Shown: piece after piece, positions 40,700 to 48,650 of the stretch
How positions within the stretch are numbered: the first letter of the stretch is position 1
How the letters are laid out: the number at the start of each line of letters is the position of its first letter
From: JAHDCC01 sp964551835
Lineage (GTDB): Bacteria; Actinomycetota; Acidimicrobiia; Acidimicrobiales; SZUA-35
Reading direction: 5' to 3'
Length of the DNA: 64,000 bases
Assembly (NCBI GenBank): GCA_964551835.1
Contig: CAZKEM010000094.1
Span: 1 to 64,000, forward strand
Notes under the pieces: generated by a model
Told to the model about the DNA's origin: nothing
Database searches by the model: none
The model's input: the letters and a program-made list of their open reading frames with translations, nothing else
Position numbers and translations under genes: made by a program

Positions 40700-41149
40700 G
40701 TGAAAACCTACGTACCAAAACCTGCAGAAATCGAGCGTCAATGGTTCATCGTTGACGCTGATGGCTTGACCCTCGGCCGAATGGCCACAGAAGTCGCCAG
40801 TGTCTTGCGTGGAAAGCATAAGCCGACCTTCGCTCAGCACACCGATACCGGTGACCACGTCATCGTAATCAACGCTGAGAAAGTCGTGTTGACCGCTAAC
40901 AAAGCGGAAAAGAAAATGGTTCACGACCACTCTGGCTACCCAGGCGGTCTACGATCCCGCACGTATGCTGCGGAGATGGCGAGCCAGCCAGCCGAAGCGG
41001 TACGCCGCTCAATCGGTGGCATGTTGCCAAAAACCAAACTCGGAAACCAGCAGCTAACTAAACTAAAAGTCTATGCAGGAGCCGAGCACCCACACGGGGC
41101 CCAAAATCCAACACCGCTCGAAATCGCCGGCGCACGTCGGGAAAGCTGA
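40700..41149 (+). CDS. rplM: Ribosomal protein uL13
   Basis: A 149-residue 50S subunit protein that is an early assembly factor. Family stretches: KTYVPKPAEIERQWFIVDADGLTLGRMATEVASVLRGKHKP, HVIVINAEKVVLTANKAEKK, YAAEMASQPAEAVRRSIGGMLPKTKLG and YAGAEHPHGAQNP. The start is GTG 40700 with AAGG five bases upstream; the frame open upstream to 40493 overlaps the preceding gene and is not coding. Followed by rpsI after eight bases. Confidence 0.97.
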   Translation: MKTYVPKPAEIERQWFIVDADGLTLGRMATEVASVLRGKHKPTFAQHTDTGDHVIVINAEKVVLTANKAEKKMVHDHSGYPGGLRSRTYAAEMASQPAEAVRRSIGGMLPKTKLGNQQLTKLKVYAGAEHPHGAQNPTPLEIAGARRES

Positions 41150-41157
41150 AAATAAAC

Positions 41158-41544
41158 ATGTCTACGATTCAAACAACCGGTCGACGTAAACAAGCCATCG
41201 CTCGTGTTCGGATGACTCCCGGAACCGGCAAGATTACCGCCAACGGGCGAGAGTTCGAAAACTACTTCCCGTCAGCCGTCCACCGCACCCTTATCACCGA
41301 GCCGCTCCGCATCACGGGCCGGGAAGAGGCCTTCGACATTGACGTCACCCTTAGCGGTGGCGGGCTATCAGGCCAAGCTGGAGCGTTCCGTCTCGGCGTA
41401 ACCCGAGCGTTAGTCGCTAGCGACCAAGAAGACCGACCAGCGGTTAAAGCCGCCGGGCTTCTCACCCGAGACCCTCGTAAGAAGGAATCGAAGAAGTACG
41501 GTCTCAAGAAAGCTCGTAAGGCGCCTCAGTACTCGAAGCGATAA
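41158..41544 (+). CDS. rpsI: Ribosomal protein uS9
   Basis: A 128-residue 30S head protein. It reads TTGRRKQAIARVRMTPGTGKITANGREFENYF, then GGGLSGQAGAFRLGVTRALVASD and the C-terminal basic tail LTRDPRKKESKKYGLKKARKAPQYSKR, whose last Lys-Arg contacts the P-site tRNA. Length is normal. It forms an operon with rplM and probably continues into glmM (gap five bases). Confidence 0.98.
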   Translation: MSTIQTTGRRKQAIARVRMTPGTGKITANGREFENYFPSAVHRTLITEPLRITGREEAFDIDVTLSGGGLSGQAGAFRLGVTRALVASDQEDRPAVKAAGLLTRDPRKKESKKYGLKKARKAPQYSKR

Positions 41545-41549
41545 ACGCG

Positions 41550-42899
41550 GTGAATGCCCCTCAATTTGGCACAGATGGTGTGCGGGGAATCGCCAACAAA
41601 GAACTTACACCAGAGGTCGCGGTCGCTTTAGGTCGGGCCTCGGTGGAGGTTTTGGCCCAAGTTGGCCACAAACACATCGTCGTCGGACGCGACACCCGCA
41701 AATCAGGATGGATGCTACAAGCAGGGTTGGTCGCCGGAGCAACAGCAGCCGGCGCGGACGTCGAACTTCTTGGTGTTGTCCCGACCCCGGCAGTCGCTTG
41801 GGCGTCAGCAGACCGCCAGGCAGCCGGCATCATGATCTCGGCATCTCACAACCCGTTCGGCGACAACGGCGTCAAACTGTTCGCCCCAGGTGGATCCAAG
41901 CTAAACGACTCGGTAGAAGCTCACATTCAGAAACGGTACGTCGAACTGCTCGAACAGCCCGGCTCGGTCAACTCGGACGACGCTGCTACCGGTGACGCAG
42001 TCGGAACACTCATCGCCAGCAAAGGCGTACAAGGATGGGTTGACTCGATCATCGATTCGGTCGACAACAAATTGGATACAACTGTCGTCGTCGACGGAGC
42101 CAACGGTTCGGCGTCAATGATCGGCCAAGAAATTCTGCGCCAACTAGGTGCCCGAGTTATCTCGATCGGCGACCGCCCCGACGGAGTCAACATCAACGAC
42201 GGGTATGGTTCGACCAGCCCCGAACGCCTCCAAAAAGCGGTACTCGAACAAAAAGCCGACCTTGGTATAGGTTTCGACGGCGACGCCGACCGGCTGATCG
42301 CCATCGACGCTAAAGGCGAAATTGTCAACGGTGATCGAGTCCTCGCGATCCTGGCCACGGACTGGAAATCCCGCAACATGCTCAAGGGTGACACAGTCGT
42401 CGTCACCGTCATGACCAACCTCGGATTCCATCGGGCCATGAAAGACGCCGAAATCGAGGTCGTAACCACCGGTGTCGGCGACCGATACGTCTTAGAAGCA
42501 CTAGACGAAGGCGGCTTCTCGCTTGGTGGCGAACAATCGGGCCACATAATCTGTCGCGACCTAGCATCCACGGGCGACGGCATACTTAGCGCGGTGCAGT
42601 TGATCGATGCGGTACGCAGATCAGGCCAACCATTGGACGTTCTCGCAGCTAAAGCCATGACATCGGTTCCTCAGGTTCTACGCAACGTCAAACTGCCCAG
42701 CCGATCTACCGACATCTCCGACCGACTTTCAAAACCGATCGCCGAAGTCGAAACAACTTTCGGAGAAGACGGCCGGGTGTTGGTTAGGCCGTCCGGCACC
42801 GAACCCCTTCTGCGAATTATGGTTGAACACGTCGACCCTCGAAAAGCAGACGAAGCGTGCGCCAGCCTAGTGAAGTTCGCCCAAGGATTAGTGAAATAA
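41550..42899 (+). CDS. glmM: Phosphoglucosamine mutase
   Basis: A 449-residue enzyme converting GlcN-6-P to GlcN-1-P on the way to UDP-GlcNAc. It has FGTDGVRGIANKELTPE, HIVVGRDTRKSG, the phosphoserine loop IMISASHNPFGDNGVKLF, metal loop GIGFDGDADRLIAID, sugar-binding FSLGGEQSGHII and the phosphate-binding RPSGTEPLLRIMVE. GTG start. It follows rpsI closely and precedes the GlmS-like gene, supplying precursors for peptidoglycan and for the UDP-GlcNAc-based glycan genes of the island. Confidence 0.97.
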   Translation: MNAPQFGTDGVRGIANKELTPEVAVALGRASVEVLAQVGHKHIVVGRDTRKSGWMLQAGLVAGATAAGADVELLGVVPTPAVAWASADRQAAGIMISASHNPFGDNGVKLFAPGGSKLNDSVEAHIQKRYVELLEQPGSVNSDDAATGDAVGTLIASKGVQGWVDSIIDSVDNKLDTTVVVDGANGSASMIGQEILRQLGARVISIGDRPDGVNINDGYGSTSPERLQKAVLEQKADLGIGFDGDADRLIAIDAKGEIVNGDRVLAILATDWKSRNMLKGDTVVVTVMTNLGFHRAMKDAEIEVVTTGVGDRYVLEALDEGGFSLGGEQSGHIICRDLASTGDGILSAVQLIDAVRRSGQPLDVLAAKAMTSVPQVLRNVKLPSRSTDISDRLSKPIAEVETTFGEDGRVLVRPSGTEPLLRIMVEHVDPRKADEACASLVKFAQGLVK

Positions 42900-42951
42900 A
42901 GTACCCAGGAGTTGAGCGCCCTAGACTGGTGATCGCTGAAAGGAATTTCCT

Positions 42952-45900
42952 ATGTGTGGAATCGTTGCAATTGTTCGCCGTCGGACCAGTCGGACCAAGC
43001 CAGATTCGGCCAAGCTGATCTCGATGGTTGACGCCGCCATCGACCGTTTCCCGGCGAGCAGCGAGACCGATATAGCGTCGGTCCTGGCTCTTGTAGCATC
43101 CGATGTTGCATCGGTTAATGACGCGCTGAAAGGCGAAGCCGGCCTCCAGGCCATGTTGACCGACCCGGGACTAGTAAAAAGCCTCGAAACGGCGGTTAAA
43201 ACACTAGACGAAAAAACTGCAAACATCGAACAACACCTCGAAACCCAAGGAGTGGCTGTTCCCGACCTCGAACAGGTCAACGCTGTTCTGGTCGAACTCA
43301 AAGACGCCACATGGGGGATAGGTCGAGATCGGCTCAGGGCCGCCAACGAAGTAGTCGACCTAGCCAATTCTGGCCAACCCGAACTGGCATCTTCGCCAAC
43401 AGCGGTAGCAATTTTGTTCAGTATTCAGCAAACGCTAAGTAACATCGACCGACTCGAAGTTCGGGGTCGCGACTCGGCGGGAATTCAAGTTCTCGTCCGG
43501 AACCACGGCCTCGACCTCGAATCGGCATCGGTCAAAGCGTTGATGGCCGATCGGCTAGATAACCCGCTCTTCGTTGACTGTTCGATCAATACTCCCGATG
43601 GCAATCTCAGCTTCGTCTACAAAGCAGCGGCCGAGATCGGTGAACTCGGTGACAACACCGAAGCGATGCGAGTAGGGATACGATCCGATGCGTTACTTCA
43701 CATGGCAATCTCAGGCGACGAAGCCGAAGCCACCGTCCTAGCCCACACCCGATGGGCGTCGGTCGGAAGTATCAGCGAACCAAACGCCCACCCAGTAAAC
43801 AGCGACGAGCTTGACGGAATAGCCAGGCCATACGTCGCCGGCGTACTCAACGGCGACGTCGACAACTTTGCCGACCTGATCGCCAACGAAGGTTTGCAGA
43901 TTCCGCCAGAGATAACCACCGACGCCAAAGTTATCCCGTCGCTAATCAGCCGAAGTCTAAGTACCGGGCTAGATATCGACGAAGCCGTCCGCTCCAGCGT
44001 TGCCCAATTTGAAGGATCGGTAGCGATAGGCGTAAGCAGCTCATCAAACCCGGCCGACCTACACCTTACTCTTCGAGGCAGTGGACAAAGCGTCTACGTC
44101 GGTTTGGCCGAAGACGCCTTCATCGTCGCTTCAGAACCATACGGTGTCGTCGAAGACTCCGAAGCGTACATCAGGATGGATGGAGAAACACCATCAGACC
44201 CGAACAATCCGTCGGCTAGTCAAGGTCAAATAATTCGACTCGATGGGGCGTTCGCCGGTATGCGGCAAGGCGCTTCGAGAATGTCCTACGACGGCACGTC
44301 GCTTCCGATCAGCGAAGACGAATGGAAAGTCCCCGAGGTCACAACCCGCGACATCGACCGCGGTAATAACCCTCACTTCCTACTGAAAGAAATCAACGAA
44401 TCGCCAACCTCGTTCCGAAAGACGTTGCGTGGACGACTCGTCGAAGAACAAGGCGAACTCAACGTAGAACTGCCAGAAAATACGATCCCGGCCGAGTTGC
44501 GTCAACGGATACAAGCGGGCGGAATACGAAACATCGAAATAACTGGCCAAGGCACAGCGGCCGTCGCCGGTCAAGCCATGGCGGCGTTGCTAGAAAACAT
44601 GGTCGGGGAGTCAGCGGTTCGAGTACGAGCTATTACCGCAACCGAACTTTGCGGCTTCCAGTTACGCGACGACATGGAAAACACCCTGGTTGTTGCCATC
44701 AGCCAGTCCGGCACGACTACCGACACCAACCGAGCCGTTGACCTCGTCAGGTCACGCGGCGCAATTGTCGTAGCGATTGTCAACCGTCGAGGTAGCGACC
44801 TAACCGACAAAGCCGACGGAGTCCTATACACGTCCGACGGTCGAGACGTCGAAATGAGTGTCGCGTCAACCAAAGCGTTCTACGCACAAATAGCGGCAGG
44901 ACAGCTTCTGTCCGAGAAACTCGTCGACCTCTTACCCGACGTTTCGGTCGACCCGACGGTTCGTCAGCAACGGCTTGTAGGGCTGCGGGACCTGCCCGAG
45001 GCTATGGACGCAACCTTGCTGAAACGCTCAGCGGTTGCGGACGCCGCGTCGCGTAACGCTCCGAGTAGGCGGTACTGGGCGATGGTCGGCAACGGGCTCA
45101 ACCACATTGCGGCAAGAGAACTTCGGATCAAACTGTCCGAGCTGTGCTACAAATCAATCGCCTGCGACATCACCGAAGACAAAAAACACATCGACCTCTC
45201 TTCCGAGCCGCTCATATTGATCTGCGCTGCGGGTCTCGTCGGTTCGACCGCCGACGACGTCGCCAAAGAAGTAGCGATCTTCGGTGCCCACAAAGCAACC
45301 CCGATCGTGATCGCGACCGAGGGAGAGAACCGGTTTAACGGCGCGACAGAAGTCATCACCGTACCCGACGTTCACCCAAGCTTCGCCTTTGTTCTTTCCA
45401 CCGTTATAGGACACCTGTTCGGATACGAAGCCGCACTAGCGATCGACAGCTCGGCACGACCACTTCGCGAGATTCGAGGTGTAATCGAAACCTACGTCGG
45501 TGCTGAAGACGAACAATGGTTCGCTAACTTTGGCGCCGAAATAAAACCACAAACCAAACAGTTCTTCGAAGGTCTCCGAGCCGGTCATTACAACGGACAC
45601 CTCGAAGCAGGAACCTCGGTCCGGGTAGCCGCACTGCTGCGTTTCGCTACCGGATCTGTCCGCCTAGACGCCTACCAAGTCGAATTCGGCAAAGTCGGTA
45701 CCCCGGGTCAGATAGTCGAAGACCTAGCGGCAGGTCTGACCACCGCGATTGAAGAACTAACAAGGCCAATCGACGCGATTAAGCACCAGGCTAAAACCGT
45801 CACGGTCGGCATCAGCCGAACCGACGAAAGTTTGCTGCAGGCCGCTCTCATACAGTCCGTGCTGGACACAGGCTGCCCACGGGATCGTTTGAGCTACCGC

Positions 45901-46389
45901 AGCCTCAGAACGTTAGCAGCACTCACGCCTGCAGTCGACGAACTTGTTGGCTTCACCCGGTACATAATCGACGGAGAAGACTTAGAGGAGGGCGGTCAAA
46001 TCCGAGTTCGAGACAAGGGAGGAATTGCAGCGAACATCACTTCACGAGTTGACACCGACCCAACCCTTCGAGGTACAAAACACCGTGTAGCAGTTGAACA
46101 ATTACCGTTTGTGACTGTAGGGTCCGACGGGCGAGTCGTTCTGATCGTGCCGGAAGTGAAGGCCAAAAAAACAACGGGCCTCACGTTGTGTCACCTCCGG
46201 CTTGAAGAATCGTTAGACGCCAAGACCGCACGCACCGTCCTTCAAGGCTACCGCAACCGGTATCGACAACTTTCCGACTTCGTCACCGAGGTTAAGCCGT
46301 CGCTGCGAGAAGACCTGCTAGCAGAAGTGCCTACCGTCGAGCTGTTAACCGCTCCGATATCATCTGTCGGTTCGTACTGGGTCGAATAG
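42952..46389 (+). CDS. Giant GlmS-like glutamine-fructose-6-phosphate transaminase
   Basis: A 1145-residue protein, almost twice the length of usual GlmS (about 610). Cys2 opens the class II glutaminase domain (MCGIVAIVRRR), but the next conserved block, LEVRGRDSAG, is at residues 168-177 instead of about 23-32, so about 145 residues (helical, VASDVASVNDALKGEAGL) are inserted. Then HTRWASVGSISEPNAHP (265-281) and VLNGDVDN. Two SIS domains follow: VAISQSGTTTDTNRA with SVASTKAFYAQ (near 580-640) and GNGLNHIAARELRIKLSEL with DKKHIDL (near 711-750), keeping Lys, Glu and His. The last 285 residues are not GlmS-like, and the usual AKSVTVE end is absent. Position after glmM supports GlcN-6-P synthesis. 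Confidence 0.85.
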   Translation: MCGIVAIVRRRTSRTKPDSAKLISMVDAAIDRFPASSETDIASVLALVASDVASVNDALKGEAGLQAMLTDPGLVKSLETAVKTLDEKTANIEQHLETQGVAVPDLEQVNAVLVELKDATWGIGRDRLRAANEVVDLANSGQPELASSPTAVAILFSIQQTLSNIDRLEVRGRDSAGIQVLVRNHGLDLESASVKALMADRLDNPLFVDCSINTPDGNLSFVYKAAAEIGELGDNTEAMRVGIRSDALLHMAISGDEAEATVLAHTRWASVGSISEPNAHPVNSDELDGIARPYVAGVLNGDVDNFADLIANEGLQIPPEITTDAKVIPSLISRSLSTGLDIDEAVRSSVAQFEGSVAIGVSSSSNPADLHLTLRGSGQSVYVGLAEDAFIVASEPYGVVEDSEAYIRMDGETPSDPNNPSASQGQIIRLDGAFAGMRQGASRMSYDGTSLPISEDEWKVPEVTTRDIDRGNNPHFLLKEINESPTSFRKTLRGRLVEEQGELNVELPENTIPAELRQRIQAGGIRNIEITGQGTAAVAGQAMAALLENMVGESAVRVRAITATELCGFQLRDDMENTLVVAISQSGTTTDTNRAVDLVRSRGAIVVAIVNRRGSDLTDKADGVLYTSDGRDVEMSVASTKAFYAQIAAGQLLSEKLVDLLPDVSVDPTVRQQRLVGLRDLPEAMDATLLKRSAVADAASRNAPSRRYWAMVGNGLNHIAARELRIKLSELCYKSIACDITEDKKHIDLSSEPLILICAAGLVGSTADDVAKEVAIFGAHKATPIVIATEGENRFNGATEVITVPDVHPSFAFVLSTVIGHLFGYEAALAIDSSARPLREIRGVIETYVGAEDEQWFANFGAEIKPQTKQFFEGLRAGHYNGHLEAGTSVRVAALLRFATGSVRLDAYQVEFGKVGTPGQIVEDLAAGLTTAIEELTRPIDAIKHQAKTVTVGISRTDESLLQAALIQSVLDTGCPRDRLSYRSLRTLAALTPAVDELVGFTRYIIDGEDLEEGGQIRVRDKGGIAANITSRVDTDPTLRGTKHRVAVEQLPFVTVGSDGRVVLIVPEVKAKKTTGLTLCHLRLEESLDAKTARTVLQGYRNRYRQLSDFVTEVKPSLREDLLAEVPTVELLTAPISSVGSYWVE

Positions 46390-46826
46390 TGAACAGCCCG
46401 TCTGGAGCGTTCGACGCTGGGCTGCAACAGTTGCCGGGTCTGGTCGTGGTCGCTATCGGCGCCGACGTGATTGAGGTTGACCGGATCCGTCAGACAATAC
46501 ATCGACAACCCAACTTTGTTGACCGAGTCTTCACAGTCGGTGAAATCGAATACTGCCAAAACCACCGAGATCCAGCAGAACGGTTCGCTGTCCGGTTCGC
46601 AGCCAAAGAAGCCGTCCTTAAAGCATTAGGTGTCGGCCTCGGCGGCGCCGACCTGACCGATATTGAAGTAGTTCGAACCGGCAGTGGCAAACCAGAGCTA
46701 ACCATCGCGGGCAGAGCCCAGCCCCTAGCGGATGAGCTAGCCATATCTGATTGGTTGATTACGCTTAGTCATGCGGACACTGTCGCCCAAGCCTTCGTCG
46801 CCGGTTTAGGACCTCAAGCAAACTAG
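46389..46826 (+). CDS. acpS: Holo-[acyl-carrier-protein] synthase
   Basis: A 145-residue phosphopantetheinyl transferase that activates ACP for fatty-acid synthesis. Motifs: AIGADVIEVDRIRQTI (metal Asp), DRVFTVGEIEYCQ, FAVRFAAKEAVLKALGVGLGGADLTDIEV (catalytic Lys/Glu) and LITLSHADTVAQAFVA. Start GTG 46389 overlaps the glmS stop by one base; GTG 46446, just before AIGADVIEV, would give a more usual length of about 126. The glmS-acpS-alr order is known in actinobacteria. Confidence 0.94.
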   Translation: MNSPSGAFDAGLQQLPGLVVVAIGADVIEVDRIRQTIHRQPNFVDRVFTVGEIEYCQNHRDPAERFAVRFAAKEAVLKALGVGLGGADLTDIEVVRTGSGKPELTIAGRAQPLADELAISDWLITLSHADTVAQAFVAGLGPQAN

Positions 46827-46833
46827 CGCTAGC

Positions 46834-46851
46834 CTCGCCTTCTCGGGCGAG
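46834..46851 (+). terminator. Hairpin after acpS
   Basis: CTCGCC (46834-46839) and GGCGAG (46846-46851) form a 6-bp stem with a 6-base loop, just eight bases after the acpS stop. No T-run follows, so termination would be weak; the hairpin may mark the transcript end. Confidence 0.35.
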
Positions 46852-46986
46852 TGGAAGACAAACAGGCATTCGCAATAGTGTCTCATGTCTCTATATGACG
46901 GTTGGATGATGGACGGAAGTACCGGGAACTTCTAGCGTTGGGTCGCCGTCTTAGGGGTCAAACTTGACTCAATAAAGGAGATAGTT

Positions 46987-47112
46987 GTGAGCGACCGCGG
47001 GAACGCAGGCAAACGCCTATGGGGCATATTGGGATGGGGTCACCGATTCTTGGCGGTCATGATCGGAGCGATATTGTTCCTAGCTTGGGTTCGCTGCGGG
47101 CGACCCATGTAA
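46987..47112 (+). CDS. 41-residue putative small membrane protein
   Basis: GTG 46987 has a textbook AAGGAG (46975-46980) six bases upstream and opens a 41-codon frame ending at TAA. The product starts polar and basic (SDRGNAGKRLWGILGWGHR) and then has a hydrophobic helix (FLAVMIGAILFLAWV) and a short tail with Cys. This is the layout of small inner-membrane proteins. No family is recognised. It stands alone between acpS and the repeat lipoprotein. Confidence 0.55.
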   Translation: MSDRGNAGKRLWGILGWGHRFLAVMIGAILFLAWVRCGRPM

Positions 47113-47150
47113 TATGATCAACCCTCAACCCTCAAGCCTGTCGATCATAG

Positions 47151-47276
47151 TTGGAACACGATCCTAGGTTGCAGAACCCAGAAATAAATCTACTGAAAGA
47201 AGAGAACCTTGACCTATTCTACGCGTTGACTGTCGACGAAGCCTGTGAATTCGCTAGCGGAACGGAAAGCTACTAG
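47151..47276 (+). CDS. Possible 41-residue acidic ORF
   Basis: From TTG 47151 the frame runs 41 codons to TAG 47274-47276, directly next to the stop of the convergent lipoprotein gene. The product is acidic and reads like a protein (NPEINLLKEENLDLFYALT, then DEACEFASGTESY), but there is no ribosome binding site and no homologue that I know. It may be the end of a decayed gene. Confidence 0.25.
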   Translation: MEHDPRLQNPEINLLKEENLDLFYALTVDEACEFASGTESY

Positions 47277-47864
47277 CTAATTGCTGGCAATCACGTTACC
47301 TTCGGCGTCGGTGATAACAACTTCACCGTTCTCGCCTGCAGAGATGTTGGTACCGTCGTCGCCGACAACTGAACTTCCGTCAGCGTCGACGATGACTTCG
47401 CCATTTCCATTTACTATTACGACGTTGCCGTTCTCATCGACCGTAGCCGTACCGGTAAAGCTGCCCTCACCGGACGTAATCGTGACGTTGCCGGCCTCGT
47501 CCACTGCGACGTCGGCAGCTCCGAGAACGTTACCGCCATCGTCGGTCAGGACAACAGAGCCATCTTCGCCGACAGCGATGTTGCCTCCGGCGACCTTGTT
47601 GCCGTCAACATCAGAAACAGTCACCTTGCCATCGGCTTCAACAGACACGCTGCCCTCGTCGCTGTCAACGATAACGTTGCCGTTTTCGTCAACTTCGATC
47701 TTGCCTTCTGTCACGCTATCTGGCGTCGAAACGACAACATTTCCGTCTTCGTCAACCGAAATGTTGCCTTCTTCGCCATCTATTGCAACATCCACCCCGG
47801 CTGAACCGCAAGCCGTAAGGCCCAAAACAACGCACCCGACCAGTGCCGCGAACTTCTTATCCAT
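47277..47864 (-). CDS. Acidic repeat lipoprotein (D-G-N-V repeats)
   Basis: A 195-residue protein with a signal peptide and lipobox (FAALVGCVVLGLTACGS). The rest is built of about nine imperfect repeats of 18-22 residues around V-D-E-x-G-N-V-x-[IV], e.g. ISVDEDGNVVV, IEVDENGNVIV, AVDEAGNVTIT, TVDENGNVVIV, rich in Asp/Glu/Gly and with no Lys-rich patch. The even spacing of short beta-strands and G-N turns suggests a beta-solenoid or calcium-binding surface fibre (inference). The complementary strand also stays open for 201 codons, a side effect of the repeat codon use. Function unknown. Confidence 0.8.
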   Translation of the reverse strand: MDKKFAALVGCVVLGLTACGSAGVDVAIDGEEGNISVDEDGNVVVSTPDSVTEGKIEVDENGNVIVDSDEGSVSVEADGKVTVSDVDGNKVAGGNIAVGEDGSVVLTDDGGNVLGAADVAVDEAGNVTITSGEGSFTGTATVDENGNVVIVNGNGEVIVDADGSSVVGDDGTNISAGENGEVVITDAEGNVIASN

Positions 47865-48012
47865 AAACTTCTCCCCGTCGTATTGATTCAGCCTGCGTCA
47901 ATGCTGGGCGTAGGGCCCAAACACACATAGCCTCATACACTAGCTCGTCAATGTGCAGTTTTTGGTTCAGTAGACGGTTTAAACAGTTCAGACCCTTCTA
48001 TAGTCAGCCTTC

Positions 48013-48606
48013 ATGGATGTTCCGAACAGGCCAGCGATAGATTTTCAACCTCTCTGGGACGCCTTCGGAACCGAATTTGGGCTCTTGCCAGAATTGGCGT
48101 TAGATGCCGTATTGGCCCGTTATCGGCAAGGCGAGCCGGCGTGCATCCCTCGAATCATCGAATTGGTATGTTCCCGCTCGGTAACCGTGACCGAGTCGGC
48201 GGCGGCACTTCGGGTACTCGACCTAGAACCGTTGTCCTCAACTCAGCGGCGCATGGTTGAATCTGTACTAGATCGCTGGTGGCTGTTGGCCCTGTCTGTC
48301 CCAAATGAAAATGGCGGAGTCACAGACACACTCGGCATTTTGGCTGGATTCGGAGCCTCGGTACAGCGTTGGCTCCATGTGTGGTTAGAAAACTTCGATG
48401 GCCTCGGGGCTTCGCTATTCGTCGAAGCTGTGCTTGGGTACAACGATGACCTGCCAGCCTCGGGAGCGTGGCTAGACAAACAAGACGAATGGACCCAGTT
48501 CCGTCAATGGTGCCGGTCAGAGCCCACGGTTATGGGATTCACACTACTAGGTGGATCTCACGTACGCGACAGCGAGATGACGGCCGTACTCGAGCTGATA
48601 GTCTAA
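48013..48606 (+). CDS. Hypothetical protein
   Basis: A 197-residue soluble protein with no family that I recognise. It is mostly helical in feel: FQPLWDAFGTEFGLLPELALDAVLARYR, then a Leu-rich stretch SLSSTQRRMVESVLDRWWLLAL-like (RRMVESVLDRWWLLAL), and WLENFDGLGASLFVEAVLGY. No signal peptide or membrane segment. ATG start. Divergent from the repeat lipoprotein and convergent with the ABC-F gene. Codon use matches the neighbours, so it is likely a real gene. Confidence 0.65.
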   Translation: MDVPNRPAIDFQPLWDAFGTEFGLLPELALDAVLARYRQGEPACIPRIIELVCSRSVTVTESAAALRVLDLEPLSSTQRRMVESVLDRWWLLALSVPNENGGVTDTLGILAGFGASVQRWLHVWLENFDGLGASLFVEAVLGYNDDLPASGAWLDKQDEWTQFRQWCRSEPTVMGFTLLGGSHVRDSEMTAVLELIV

Positions 48607-48650
48607 ACGCTCGCAACCTACCTGTCGCGGCTGGCTGGAGATTGCTCCGA

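Noticed and set aside
47281..47886. A 201-codon open frame opposite the repeat lipoprotein
   Set aside because: It is a mirror of the repeat codon pattern; the minus-strand frame has a signal peptide, lipobox and regular repeats, while this one has no such logic.
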